From: Sphaerisporangium sp. TRM90804
Lineage (GTDB): Bacteria > Actinomycetota > Actinomycetes > Streptosporangiales > Streptosporangiaceae
Assembly: GCF_029846175.1 (NCBI RefSeq)
Contig: NZ_JARWAC010000010.1
Coordinates: 124,001-188,000 of the forward strand
Length of the DNA: 64,000 bases
Reading direction: 5' to 3'
Numbering within the stretch: position 1 is the first letter of the stretch; each line of letters opens with the position of its first letter. Shown piece after piece: positions 26,998 through 35,594 of the stretch. The notes below the pieces were generated by a model, which did no database searches, had not been told where the DNA came from, and saw only the letters and a program-made list of their open reading frames with translations. Made by a program: the position numbers and the translations under genes.

Positions 26998-27673
26998 GCC
27001 GATGTGGCCGGGGTTGTAGCAGCCGGGGTTGTCGTGCTCCCCACGCGTGCGGGGATGGTCCCGGCATGGACCGCACGTCGGTCTCGACCGCCTTGTGCTC
27101 CCCGCGCCCGGGCGCGGGGAGGACCCCGCCACGCGCCGGGGCGGTGGAGACGACGACGGCTCACCCCCACGTGGGGGTGAGCCGATCTCGGGGTTGCTGC
27201 CGTTCGTCGTGCAGGAGTCCTCCCCACGCCCGTGAGGGTGAGCCCCAGCGCGACGCGCTCGGCGCGCTGCCCAACCAGTCCTCCCCACGCCCGTGGGGGT
27301 GAGCCGCCGCCGCGGTCACGATGACGACCGGCACTTCGGTCCTCCCCACGCCCGTGGGGGTGAGCCGACGGAGGCGATGATGCCGCCGACGTCGGTGGCG
27401 TCCTCCCCACGCCCGTGGGGGTGAGCCGGCGTCCCGGTGCTGGTGGTCGATCGGGGCGGGGTCCTCCCCACGCCCGTGGGGGTGAGCCGCGCGCCGTGTG
27501 TCACGCCGTGCTGCGCCGGCCGTCCTCCCCACGCCCGTGAGGGTGAGCCGACGGCATCGCGTACAACGTGATGCTGCGCTACGTCCTCCCCACGCCCGTG
27601 GGGGTGAGCCGGCCGCGTCGGTCACTGACTCGGTCGACCTGGACGTCCTCCCCGCGCCCGTGGGGGTGAGCCT
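26912..27673 (+). CRISPR. Type I-E-like CRISPR array, 13 repeats, no cas genes in the window
   Basis: Thirteen 29-base repeats start at 26912, 26973, 27034, 27095, 27156, 27217, 27278, 27339, 27400, 27461, 27522, 27583 and 27645. Spacers are 32 bases, except the last, which is 33. Repeats 6-13 share the core CCTCCCCACGCCCGTGGGGG with the 3' handle GTGAGCCG, in the orientation of E. coli-type I-E repeats. The first five are divergent: two (26912, 27156) have their 5' half replaced by the inverted 3' half, and those at 27034 and 27095 resemble another I-E repeat type (GTGCTCCCC, GATGG). No AT-rich leader is seen before 26912. Spacer targets cannot be judged here. Confidence 0.95.
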
Positions 27674-28117
27674 TCCCGTCCGAGGAGGTGATCCGGCACT
27701 GTTGAAAAGCCCATTGGGGCGCGGGTTAGACGGGACAGTAGCTGTAGCGCTTAAGTGGCAAGGGGCTCGCGGGACATCTCCCCGGGTGGGGGCTACATAG
27801 CCCCGTCTCTGAAAACCCCGACTGAAGGACGCCGTCGGCGGATAAGTAGAGACAGGGATGGAAGCGTTTCTTCAGAAGCGTTCTGCGGTAATGGCTGTCA
27901 CAGATTCCGTGCTGACGTATACCTTTGCACTTCCCGCCTTGTCGGAACGGCTAACGCTTTATTGTCTTGTGGGTGTCGTGACCTTAAATTCGTCCCACGA
28001 AGACAGTCGTGCAATATCTCGTATTCGATTGATTCGATCTCTGATATGCGATTCAATTGAATTGACCAAGACAGGGGCGGTGCTCGATCGGGCATCGTGC
28101 GAGATCGGAGAGACATC
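27674..28117. other. Intergenic region with AT-rich promoter-like DNA
   Basis: About 440 bases between the array and the next gene. From about 27,930 on it is clearly AT-richer than the rest and contains the 12-base palindrome ATTCAATTGAAT at 28051-28062, a good operator candidate for the gene at 28118. No credible gene is present. Confidence 0.4.
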
Positions 28118-29137
28118 GTGGCGAATGGGATTCTCGGGAAGTACGTTCCCGCGAACGTGCCGGGGGAGAGTCTTACGCGGGAGGACATGGGGCGGGTTAC
28201 TCCGGAAGACTGGGAGGACATTCGTAAGCTGGCGCGCGGTTACTGCCGTACCGTCGATGCGACGCGGTCGCGTAAGCGGATGGACGGGAGTGCGACCGTC
28301 GTCAAAGAAGGGCACGCGCCGTACGGGACCGATGACGTGTCGGACGACGTCAATCAGGACGCGGTCCTGATGTTCGCTCAACGGCTCCGCGACATCACGG
28401 CGAAGTGTCGGCCGGGTCCGGAGAGCGGGACGACGCGCGAGACTCAGGCGTGGGTATACGTGCGCAGGGACGGGGGAGAGATGGTCATCACCCGTGCCAC
28501 CCTTCAGCGCTGGGCGGTGCGCGATGCGGCTGCGCGCAATGGGTACCGGGTCGACGTGCCCCCGGCCGAGATCGACGCGACTCCAGGCGCCCAGGTCATG
28601 CGTGGGTTGCCGCATGCCGAGAGCATCACGCGGGTGGCCGTGGGGTTCTACGTCGCGCAGCACAGCACCGAGATCTTCCGTTCGGCATGGGGGGACGGCC
28701 GAGAGTTCCCCGTGCTTCGTGAAGCCCTGACCAGGGCTGTGGAGGCTGATGACCTGGGGCGGGCGGGCATCTTGTCGGCGGTCGCCCAGTCGCTGCACGG
28801 GGGCGCGTACGGCTCTCGGCGGAACGTCATCCGTGCACGTGATGCGGCGAAGGCGGAATGGCAGGAGCTGTCCGCGCGTCTGGACGACACTCGTGACGCG
28901 ATGGTCTACCGGGGGGGCCGAAAACGCGAGCGAGTGACTCAATTCTCCACGAAAGGCCCCGGGATCCCCGGGGCCTTTCGTGTTGCATGGAGCGGACAAA
29001 AATCATGCGACTCTGGACGGTTGGCGCCCTGCTGCTCCCGTATTTATGTGAGAGCGAGAAACGTCGCTACGCGCGCCGCGCGCAATCGTGCCCACCGTGA
29101 GGCGCGGAAGCCACGCGATAGCTCTTCGGGTGCCTGA
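28118..29137 (+). CDS. Sigma-factor-like protein, probably frameshifted near its end
   Basis: GTG 28118 follows CGGAGAG at five bases (the frame extends to 28097). The protein contains DDVSDDVNQDAVLMFAQRLR, then VITRATLQRWAVRDAAARNG, and GRAGILSAVAQSLHGGAYGS near the end. The first is reminiscent of sigma-70 region 2 and the last of a region-4-like HTH. The annotated frame runs through a strong terminator hairpin (28948-28982). A one-base change in the G7 tract at 28911-28917 would instead end the protein at AENASE, stop 28935-28937, directly before the hairpin. I believe that shorter end is the true one, about 272 aa. The sigma assignment is tentative. Confidence 0.5.
   Translation: MANGILGKYVPANVPGESLTREDMGRVTPEDWEDIRKLARGYCRTVDATRSRKRMDGSATVVKEGHAPYGTDDVSDDVNQDAVLMFAQRLRDITAKCRPGPESGTTRETQAWVYVRRDGGEMVITRATLQRWAVRDAAARNGYRVDVPPAEIDATPGAQVMRGLPHAESITRVAVGFYVAQHSTEIFRSAWGDGREFPVLREALTRAVEADDLGRAGILSAVAQSLHGGAYGSRRNVIRARDAAKAEWQELSARLDDTRDAMVYRGGRKRERVTQFSTKGPGIPGAFRVAWSGQKSCDSGRLAPCCSRIYVRARNVATRAARNRAHREARKPRDSSSGA
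28948..28982 (+). terminator. Perfect 15-bp hairpin terminator inside the open frame
   Basis: Arms CACGAAAGGCCCCGG / CCGGGGCCTTTCGTG, perfectly complementary, followed by TTG. It sits 11 bases after the alternative stop at 28937. Confidence 0.75.
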
Positions 29138-29225
29138 CGCCTCACGGATCGGCGTCGGTGCTCCAAGAAGAAATCATGTACCTAGCGGACGGTCGAAGCA
29201 ATCCGGCCACCGTATTTATGTGAGA
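29000..29225. repeat. Imperfect direct repeat of about 54 bases in a gene-free stretch
   Basis: Two copies, 29000-29053 and 29171-29225. Both start AAATCATG, have GGACGGT in the middle and end CCGTATTTATGTGAGA. The 360 bases from the terminator to the gene at 29344 hold no other feature. The shared AT-rich end could be a duplicated promoter or protein-binding site for the downstream genes. Confidence 0.45.
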
Positions 29226-29343
29226 CCAGCGACCGCCTGTCTCGTTGAACGAGTCATAGAGAAGCATGCGCCAGCGCTGCGTTACTCGGCCGCCGCTGAA
29301 GTGCGCGCTTCGAACGCCGCTTGGGTATTCGAGAGGAGGACGA

Positions 29344-29772
29344 TTGGATGCTGTTGCCGGTCTCGTGCTGCCCACGGGTTGGAGAATCTCTTCCCGCCTA
29401 ATGGCGGCCTGGCCGATCGACGATGATCAAATGCTGGAGCTCTGGCCGGCCGGGCGAACCGCTGATCAACGGCTCCGGTGGAACTACCGGTTGTCCCGCA
29501 AAGGGCGGACCATCTTCGGTGGATCCGACATCCGTTCAGGGGTGGGCGCACGCCTGACCACCGAGGAACTGATCTCCGCCGCACGCACCGTGCTGAGCTA
29601 CTTGACGCTCCGTCCGGGGGGTACGGACCCGTGCTACTTCGACGGCTACACCAGGGCACAGCTGAACTGGCGTGACAGCTACGCCGAAGAACTGGCGGTC
29701 TATGCCCTCGAAGGACTGTGCGGTTACTGCGGCAGCGACGGCCACATGTCGCCCGGCTGCCCGAACCGCTGA
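29344..29772 (+). CDS. Small protein with C-terminal CCHC zinc knuckle
   Basis: 142 aa from TTG 29344, four bases after AGGAGG; an ATG at 29266 in frame lacks a site. The last residues read CGYCGSDGHMSPGCPNR, an exact C-x2-C-x4-H-x4-C zinc knuckle, a nucleic-acid binding motif that is uncommon in bacteria. The rest (WRISSRLMAAWPIDDDQMLE; YFDGYTRAQLNWRDSYAEEL) is unrecognised. It precedes the DUF4192 gene after a hairpin. Probably a plasmid- or phage-type nucleic-acid binding protein. Confidence 0.6.
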   Translation: MDAVAGLVLPTGWRISSRLMAAWPIDDDQMLELWPAGRTADQRLRWNYRLSRKGRTIFGGSDIRSGVGARLTTEELISAARTVLSYLTLRPGGTDPCYFDGYTRAQLNWRDSYAEELAVYALEGLCGYCGSDGHMSPGCPNR

Positions 29773-29865
29773 CCCCAGCAGGTCTCCGCTGCGGACGCAT
29801 GCCCGCATGCGGTCACCCATACGCGCGGGCCGCCCAGGCCGAGAATCGGCGACACCGCGACTGAC

Positions 29866-29892
29866 CAAGCCCCCGGCGATGCCAGGGGCTTT
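29866..29892 (+). terminator. Intercistronic hairpin before the DUF4192 gene
   Basis: Arms AAGCCCC / GGGGCTT followed by TCTCATTTCC, then the AAAGGAG ribosome-binding site of the next gene. Same style as the hairpins at 28948 and 32515. Confidence 0.55.
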
Positions 29893-29914
29893 CTCATTTC
29901 CAAAGGAGATCACC

Positions 29915-30994
29915 ATGGACACTCCCCCTCGCCGCGACGGCTCGAACCGCAAGGTCATACGGCTCACGGGACCGGCCGATCTCATCGCGCTGGTGCCCTA
30001 CCTGCTGGGCTTCCACCCATCTCGTAGCGTCGTCGTGGTGGCGTTCGACGACCGGGGCGCCCTGCTGGGCACCATGCGAATGAACCTGCCCGACGCTCCA
30101 CACGACGCGCCGGAGTTCGCGCATCAACTGAGGAGCGTTCTCACCCGGAACAGGGCCGGACACGTCGCCATGGTCGGGTACGGCCCCGGACACGAGGTCA
30201 CTCCCCTTGTCGACGCGTCTCGACGGGCCATCGACTCCGCCGGGCTGAAGATCATGGATGTCCTGCGCGTCGACGGAGGACGCTACTGGTCGTACCACTG
30301 CACGTCGCTGGAGTGCTGCCCGCCAGAGGGCGTCCCCTACGACAGCATGATCAGCCAGGCCGCCGCCAGTGCGGTCATGGCCGGATACGCGGCCTATCCC
30401 GATCGGGCGGCACTGGAGGCGACCCTTCGACCGGTCGACGGTCCAGAGCGCGACGTCGTGAAAGTCGCGACGCGGAAGGCGCGCGCTCGCGCCGAGAGGC
30501 TGTTGGCCGGTGTCGACGGCCGTTACTGGTACGCCGAGGGCACGGCGCAGCTCACCGCAGCCTTCGACGTGACCAGCGAGGGGGGTGACCTCACGCCGGA
30601 GCACGTGGCCTGGCTGGGGATCCTGCTCACCGTGATCCCGGTACGGGACATGGCCACGGCTCGGGTCGGCGATTATCCGGAGGAGGTCAACGCCCGGCTC
30701 TGGACCCAACTGACCCGGCGGGTGGAACCGGGATATGTCCCGGCTCCGGCCACCATCCTCGCCTTCACCGCCTTCGGTGCCGGGAACGGACCGCTGTCGC
30801 GTATCGCCGTAGATCGCGCCCTGTCCATCGACCCTGAATACCGACTGGCGCTCCTGGTCCGCCAGGCGCTCGACTGTGGTCTGGCGCCGACGATCCTCCG
30901 TGAGTGGGACTTGGCGGCCATGCTGGCGGCCACCGCTGCACAGGTGGAGCGGACTCCCGCCGCGATCCGTCCCGTGTTGCCGAAGGACCGGTGA
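29915..30994 (+). CDS. DUF4192 family protein
   Basis: 359 aa; ATG 29915 with AAAGGAG at six bases. The N terminus IRLTGPADLIALVPYLLGF, then HPSRSVVVVAFDD is the signature of DUF4192, a family widespread in actinomycetes and their plasmids. Conserved blocks later are GHVAMVGYG, DVLRVDGGRYWSYHC and the C-terminal LAFTAFGAGNGPLSRIAVDR. The biochemical role is not known. It overlaps the ComM-like gene by GTGA, so the two are co-translated. Confidence 0.8.
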   Translation: MDTPPRRDGSNRKVIRLTGPADLIALVPYLLGFHPSRSVVVVAFDDRGALLGTMRMNLPDAPHDAPEFAHQLRSVLTRNRAGHVAMVGYGPGHEVTPLVDASRRAIDSAGLKIMDVLRVDGGRYWSYHCTSLECCPPEGVPYDSMISQAAASAVMAGYAAYPDRAALEATLRPVDGPERDVVKVATRKARARAERLLAGVDGRYWYAEGTAQLTAAFDVTSEGGDLTPEHVAWLGILLTVIPVRDMATARVGDYPEEVNARLWTQLTRRVEPGYVPAPATILAFTAFGAGNGPLSRIAVDRALSIDPEYRLALLVRQALDCGLAPTILREWDLAAMLAATAAQVERTPAAIRPVLPKDR

Positions 30995-32490
30995 TCACCG
31001 TGAGGTACGCGGCAGTGTCGTCCGTCGTCCTGGCCGGTACGGCCGGACATCTCCTCCGCGTGGAGGCCGAAGTTGGCCCGGGGCCGTCGGGGCTGCACCT
31101 GCTGGGGATGCCTGAGGCGTCGGAGGCTCCCCTTCGTGATCGCGTCCGTGCCGCGATTCTGAACAGCCGCCTGCCATGGCCGGAGGAAAGGGTCGTGGTG
31201 AAGCTGTTCCCGGCCCACATCCCCAAGCCGGGCGCCGGGCGTGATCTGGCCGTCGCCCTGGTCATCCTCGCGGCAGGCGGGGTCGTCCCGCCGGAGGATC
31301 TCGCCTCCGCCGTAGTGCTGGGTGAACTCGGTTTGGACGGGGCCATTCGCCCGGTCAGCGACGTCATGACGTTGACTCTGGCGGCAGCCCGGGCCGGGAT
31401 GAGAACCCTCATCGTCCCGGCGGAGAACGCGGAGGAGGCCCAACGTGTTTCGGGGGTCGTAGTGATCCCCGCCTCACGTTTGGACGAACTCGTAGAACGG
31501 CTGAACGGTGGCTGTCTCGGCAAGCGGCCTCCGGCGGGAGGGCACTCCACAGCGACTCCCCCGCCTCTCGATCTGGCGGATGTCACCGGTAATCACGCCG
31601 CTCGCCACGCCCTGGAGGTGTGCGCGGCGGGAGGGCACCACCTGTTCCTGCTGAAGAGCCCGCAGGGAGCGGCCGCGATGCTCGTCGAAGGGTTGCCCGG
31701 GATCCTGCCGCCGCTGGACGCCGAGGCGGCACGAGAGGTGGCGGAGATCCGCTCTCTCGCAGGCACCCCCTCGGGCGGATCGGGTCGCCCGCCACTGTCG
31801 GCCCCGCACCACACGATCACGCCTGCCGCGATGTTCGGGGGCGGGTCCGACACGACGCGTCCCGGGGCGGTTTCCCTGGCTCACCAGGGCGTTCTGTTCT
31901 TGGACGATGCCCCCGAGTTCCCCGGCAGGATCCTGCACGGGCTACGCCTTCCACTGGGCAAGGGCATGGTGATGCTCGCGGGCTCCGACCACGTCGTCCG
32001 GATGCCGGCTCGGTTCATGCTCGCCATGGCGGCGCACCCCTGTCCGTGCCGGCCAGAGCAGTGCATGTGCTCGGAGCGGGTCAAGCGCGCATACCTGAGC
32101 CGTTTGGCAGTGCTGCTCGATCTCGTCGAGGTTCGGGCCCATGTCCATGGCGCGACGCCACAAGAGGGACCGGGGGAGTCCACGGCGACCGTGGCCGCAC
32201 GCGTCCAGGCGGCTCGCGAACGAGCGGCGGCCCGCCTCGCCGGGACTCCCTGGCGCACCAACGCAGAGGTGCCCGCGTTCGAACTGCACGTCCGTTTCAA
32301 GGCGGAGCGTGGAGCGCTGGCCCCGCTCTGGGCCGCTCTGGATTCGGGGCTTCTGATCCCCACCGTCTTCGCCCGGCTCCTGCGCGTGGCATGGACGCTC
32401 GCCGACCTGCGCGGTGCCGACCGCCCCGCACGCCAGGACGCGGAGGGCGCTTTGGCCCTGTGGGCGCCGACTCCGCACCGAACGCCATGA
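30991..32490 (+). CDS. ComM / Mg-chelatase-like AAA protein without a P-loop
   Basis: 499 aa; GTG 30991 overlapping the previous stop. N-terminal ChlI/Lon-like domain (ChlI-type HIPKPGAGRDLAVALVIL; LGELGLDGAIRPV) and AAA module (GGHHLFLLKSPQGAAAM; LPGILPPLDAEAAREV; GVLFLDDAPEF; AHPCPC) follow the ComM/YifB family. In ComM the P-loop is GPPGSGKT and Walker B is LDELPEF; here they read KSPQGAAA and LDDAPEF, so the lysine and threonine that bind ATP-Mg are lost. The rest is intact, without stops, so the protein is likely selected as a non-ATPase, perhaps a partner or decoy of the cell's own ComM helicase. Coupled to DUF4192. Confidence 0.8.
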   Translation: MITVRYAAVSSVVLAGTAGHLLRVEAEVGPGPSGLHLLGMPEASEAPLRDRVRAAILNSRLPWPEERVVVKLFPAHIPKPGAGRDLAVALVILAAGGVVPPEDLASAVVLGELGLDGAIRPVSDVMTLTLAAARAGMRTLIVPAENAEEAQRVSGVVVIPASRLDELVERLNGGCLGKRPPAGGHSTATPPPLDLADVTGNHAARHALEVCAAGGHHLFLLKSPQGAAAMLVEGLPGILPPLDAEAAREVAEIRSLAGTPSGGSGRPPLSAPHHTITPAAMFGGGSDTTRPGAVSLAHQGVLFLDDAPEFPGRILHGLRLPLGKGMVMLAGSDHVVRMPARFMLAMAAHPCPCRPEQCMCSERVKRAYLSRLAVLLDLVEVRAHVHGATPQEGPGESTATVAARVQAARERAAARLAGTPWRTNAEVPAFELHVRFKAERGALAPLWAALDSGLLIPTVFARLLRVAWTLADLRGADRPARQDAEGALALWAPTPHRTP

Positions 32491-32514
32491 GAACCAGTAC
32501 CGAACCGATCCGTC

Positions 32515-32543
32515 AAGGCGCCGGGTGACCCCGGCGCCTTTCG
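32515..32543 (+). terminator. Intercistronic hairpin before the DUF932 gene
   Basis: Arms AAGGCGCCGGG / CCCGGCGCCTT, then TCGCATC and the GAGGAGGAG ribosome-binding site of the next gene. It starts 25 bases after the ComM-like stop. Confidence 0.65.
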
Positions 32544-32559
32544 CATCTGAGGAGGAGCG

Positions 32560-33587
32560 ATGTCGAAGGAAACCCTCGAATGGTTGAACAGGAACACCCT
32601 GATCGGCTTCACCGAGAAGCGCGGTACCGCCTGGCACCACCGGAGGAGCATGCAGGGAGAGGAGCCGAATCACTACGCAGGCCCCGTGCCGGTCAAAGAC
32701 GTCGAGCGGCGCCTGTTCGGGTGGGACGCCCTGTCACGGCCCATGTACGTCGAGAACCCGGTACCGGCGGGCGGACCGAGATACCCGGAAGGCAAGCCAT
32801 CGTGCGCAGCGACACGGCGCACGTCATGGGCATCTTCACCGACTCCTACCAGAGACACGACTACTCCGAATGGCTGATCGGCACCATCGGTCGGCTGCTG
32901 GACGCGGATCTGTCCATCGGCTCTGCAGGTCTTCTCCGTGGCGGTGCGGTGGCTTGGGTCTCCGTCGAAGTGCCCGAGAACATCCGGACGCCTGAGGGCG
33001 TGGAGTTCCGGCCCCACCTGTTCGGAGCCACCTCCTTCGACGGATCGCTGGCGACGATCTTCAAAAGGGCGGTGACCAACATCGTGTGCGACAACACGAT
33101 GGCAGTGGGCATGGCCGAGGCGGGCCAGCAAATCAAGATCAAGCACTCGCGTCACTCGCGGCTGCGGCTGGCCGAGGCCCGCGAGGCGCTCAACATCGTG
33201 TACCAGGTGGCCGACGACTTCGCGACACAGGTCAGACGGCTGTGTGACGTCACCGTCTCCGAGCGGCAGTGGCAGGCGTTCCTAGACGCCCACGTCCCGA
33301 TGCCGGACGAAGTGGGAAGGTCGCGCACCCTCGCCGAGGGCAAGCGCGATGGACTCACCCGTCTGTGGCGGCACGACACTCGGGTCGCCCCCTGGGCCGG
33401 GACCGCCTATGGCGTCGTCCAGTGCGTCAACACCTACACCCACCACGAGCAGGCCGTACGTGGGGCGGTGCGCGCCGAGCGCAACATGCTCCGCGCGGTC
33501 ACGGGGGACGTCGACGAACTCGACCAGTCGACGCTCCGCACCCTCGCCGGAATCCTCGACCGGCCGATGCTGTCGCCGGTGGCGTGA
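32560..33587 (+). pseudogene. DUF932 phage/plasmid-like protein, frameshifted
   Basis: ATG 32560 (GAGGAGGAG upstream) opens MSKETLEWLNRNTLIGFTEK and continues to FGWDALSRPMYVENPV. The rest of the family (IVRSDTAHVMGIFTDSYQ, RAVTNIVCDNTM, IKHSRHS, a long C-terminal helix part) continues in the next frame to the stop at 33587. A single-base indel near 32,775-32,800 joins them. DUF932 proteins are common on phages and plasmids of actinomycetes; the role is unknown. If the indel is an assembly error the gene is intact, about 342 aa. Confidence 0.7.
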
Positions 33588-33601
33588 GTCCCGACAATGA
33601 C

Positions 33602-34180
33602 TCATCTGGTGAGTCGGTGGTAGCAAACGAGAGCTGTGGCGATGGCGACGAAGGATGCGAAGTGGTCGGGCCGCCGTTCGTAATGGCGGTGTAGCGTCGG
33701 CAGCCGGCCAGCCAGGAGACGTGTTCTCTCGACCACCCAGCGGTGGCGTCTCAGCCGCTGACTGGACTCGATGCCTCAACGGGCGATGCGCAGGATGATT
33801 CCGCGGCTGCGCAAGAAGGTTCGCAGGTTCGGGTGGTCGTAGCCCTTGTCGCCGTGCACCTTCGCCGGCTGGCGGCGTCGCGATCTTCGCAGGGAGTGGA
33901 TCGGCGGGCACCCCGGACCAGCGGCTCTACCGCCAGGCTGTAGTGGACGTTGGCTGCGCTGATCGCGACAGATATCGGCAGACCGGTCCGTTCGGTAATG
34001 AGCTAGTCCTCCGATCCCTTCTTGCTGCGATCGTCAAAATTCGAGCCTGCCGGCTTCCCCTTCGGCCGCACGCTGACGGAGTTGATCACGCACCGCGACC
34101 AGTCAATCACCCTCAGGCACCGAGCTCGTCCCGCACAAGCCGGTACAGCTTGCCCCCACTCGGAGGGTGCTGCCTTCTGA
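33602..34180 (-). pseudogene. IS5-family transposase remnant (copy 1)
   Basis: Minus-strand pieces: KLYRLVRDELGA, INSVSVRPKGKPAGSNFDD, AISAANVHYSLAVEPLV, then in other frames LLAGRLPTLHRHYERRPDHF and IATALVCYHRLTR plus stop at 33602-33604. These are the middle and C-terminal motifs of IS5-type DDE transposases (SANxHDS; ERRxDHFxSFxxIA). Several frameshifts and internal stops make it dead. I could not define terminal inverted repeats. Confidence 0.65.
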
Positions 34181-34368
34181 GCGGACTCTTGCGGCCGAGT
34201 TGGCCGCTCGCCCCACGACAGTTCGGCTCATCCTCATGAAGCTGGCCACGGAAGGGGGCGTACGGAGCAAACATGGCCGCGGGCACTTCGCCACGACTGT
34301 GAGCGCTAACGACTGGTGACAAGTCTCCAGTCGGCACCAACGTCGAGACAACGCATAAAGCTACGACT

Positions 34369-35331
34369 ATGCTGCCTTATATGTTCAGTGCACGTAAGAA
34401 TCGGCAAACGCAGTCATCTGCCGCAACGCCATTGAATCTATTGGTTAGCCAAACGCGACGACGTGCAAGGCCGCTGATAATCGCAGGCACTGCCGCTGAG
34501 GTGATTGCAGCATCAAGTGCGTTAGCGTCGAAATTCCCGTTATGGCTTTCGAGTGCGTTGATAGTCGGCATTCCACTTGGAACCGCTGTCGGCTATGAAC
34601 GGAACAAGGCAAGGCTACTCGAAAGGCAACTGGATCAAGTATATCACTTCGATCGCAAATACACTCGATGGCTCACGCGTTGGACCATGCGTGAAGCAGA
34701 AGTCGAGGGGTATTGGTCTGGTACGCATCGAGGGGAGCGAGAGTTTGTCGCACTTGCCCCTATACGCTCATGGACATGGAACATCAATCGCCGTTCCGAT
34801 GGAGACTTGCCATTTTCGGAGTATCCTCCGACCCTCTCAAATCAGCGAGCTACGCGTTCGGGTGACGGCCTCTGTGCCTTCAATCAGCCGCATAAGCTCA
34901 GCTCGAACCTAACCTTCGCAGTGGAATTTGAACCTATGCTTCGCCCTGGAGAGAAGGCCGAAATATCCTTCGATCTTGATGTTCCTCGATTTATACCCGC
35001 GACGCTGACCACGCTAAGAATGCGTCCGCCAGCCAAGATAGCCACACCCGGCGAGACGGAGGGTTGCACCACAGACATTGCATGTCCAATCGACGAATTC
35101 ACGCAAGAAGTCGTAATACCGGAGCGGCTTGGAAGCCGTAGGCATGGGTTACAAGTCCTTCGGCGAGACAACGACTTCATTGTCGAGGTCGAGCATATTC
35201 GACAGCATGGCGCATTCTCCGTTAGCAGGTCCATATTGGATAACGAGCCAGTCTGGGTGATGCGGCTAGGACGAAACCATCCTCCACTGAGTGCATCGTA
35301 TCGAATGTATTGGGAGCTGCCGAAGGAATAA
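34369..35331 (+). CDS. AT-rich acquired gene: membrane-anchored protein of unknown function
   Basis: 320 aa. The DNA is visibly AT-richer than everything around it (about half G+C by eye, with A/T-ending codons), a sign of foreign origin. One or two membrane helices at about 37-75 (RPLIIAGTAAEVIAASSALA; LWLSSALIVGIPLGTAVGY) are followed by a basic coil (NKARLLERQLDQV) and a beta-rich domain of about 230 aa. No motif is recognised. It lies alone between two IS5-like remnants. A 2TM + beta-domain layout occurs among membrane effectors, but that is only a resemblance. There is no clear ribosome-binding site. Confidence 0.6.
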   Translation: MLPYMFSARKNRQTQSSAATPLNLLVSQTRRRARPLIIAGTAAEVIAASSALASKFPLWLSSALIVGIPLGTAVGYERNKARLLERQLDQVYHFDRKYTRWLTRWTMREAEVEGYWSGTHRGEREFVALAPIRSWTWNINRRSDGDLPFSEYPPTLSNQRATRSGDGLCAFNQPHKLSSNLTFAVEFEPMLRPGEKAEISFDLDVPRFIPATLTTLRMRPPAKIATPGETEGCTTDIACPIDEFTQEVVIPERLGSRRHGLQVLRRDNDFIVEVEHIRQHGAFSVSRSILDNEPVWVMRLGRNHPPLSASYRMYWELPKE

Positions 35332-35594
35332 AATGTATTATCCTCCGGGCCGCCATATGATCTTCGGCTGTCTTCATACACTCCCGCCGATCACATGCTG
35401 GCCGGTAAAGCAAAGAGGTTGCAGCGCACCCGTGCCGGACGAACATGGCACGATGGCTGATAGGGCCGCTTGGACATTGGGAGCGAGTTGGGGGGGGCAC
35501 GCGCGGAGGGTCCCTCAGGTCACGGCTGGTGTGACCAGCAAGCCAAGGATGCTGATATGAACCTGGCCGTCTGGTCAGATGACCCCTGCGGCGT

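Noticed and set aside
26912-27673. Protein-coding frames across the CRISPR array
   Set aside because: They arise from the 61-base repeat period and encode the same Pro/Arg/Gly string repeatedly.
28097-29137. Taking the full open frame to 29137 as the true protein
   Set aside because: It reads through a perfect 15-bp terminator and its last 65 residues are Arg/Ala-rich; a one-base change in the G7 tract gives a better end at 28937.
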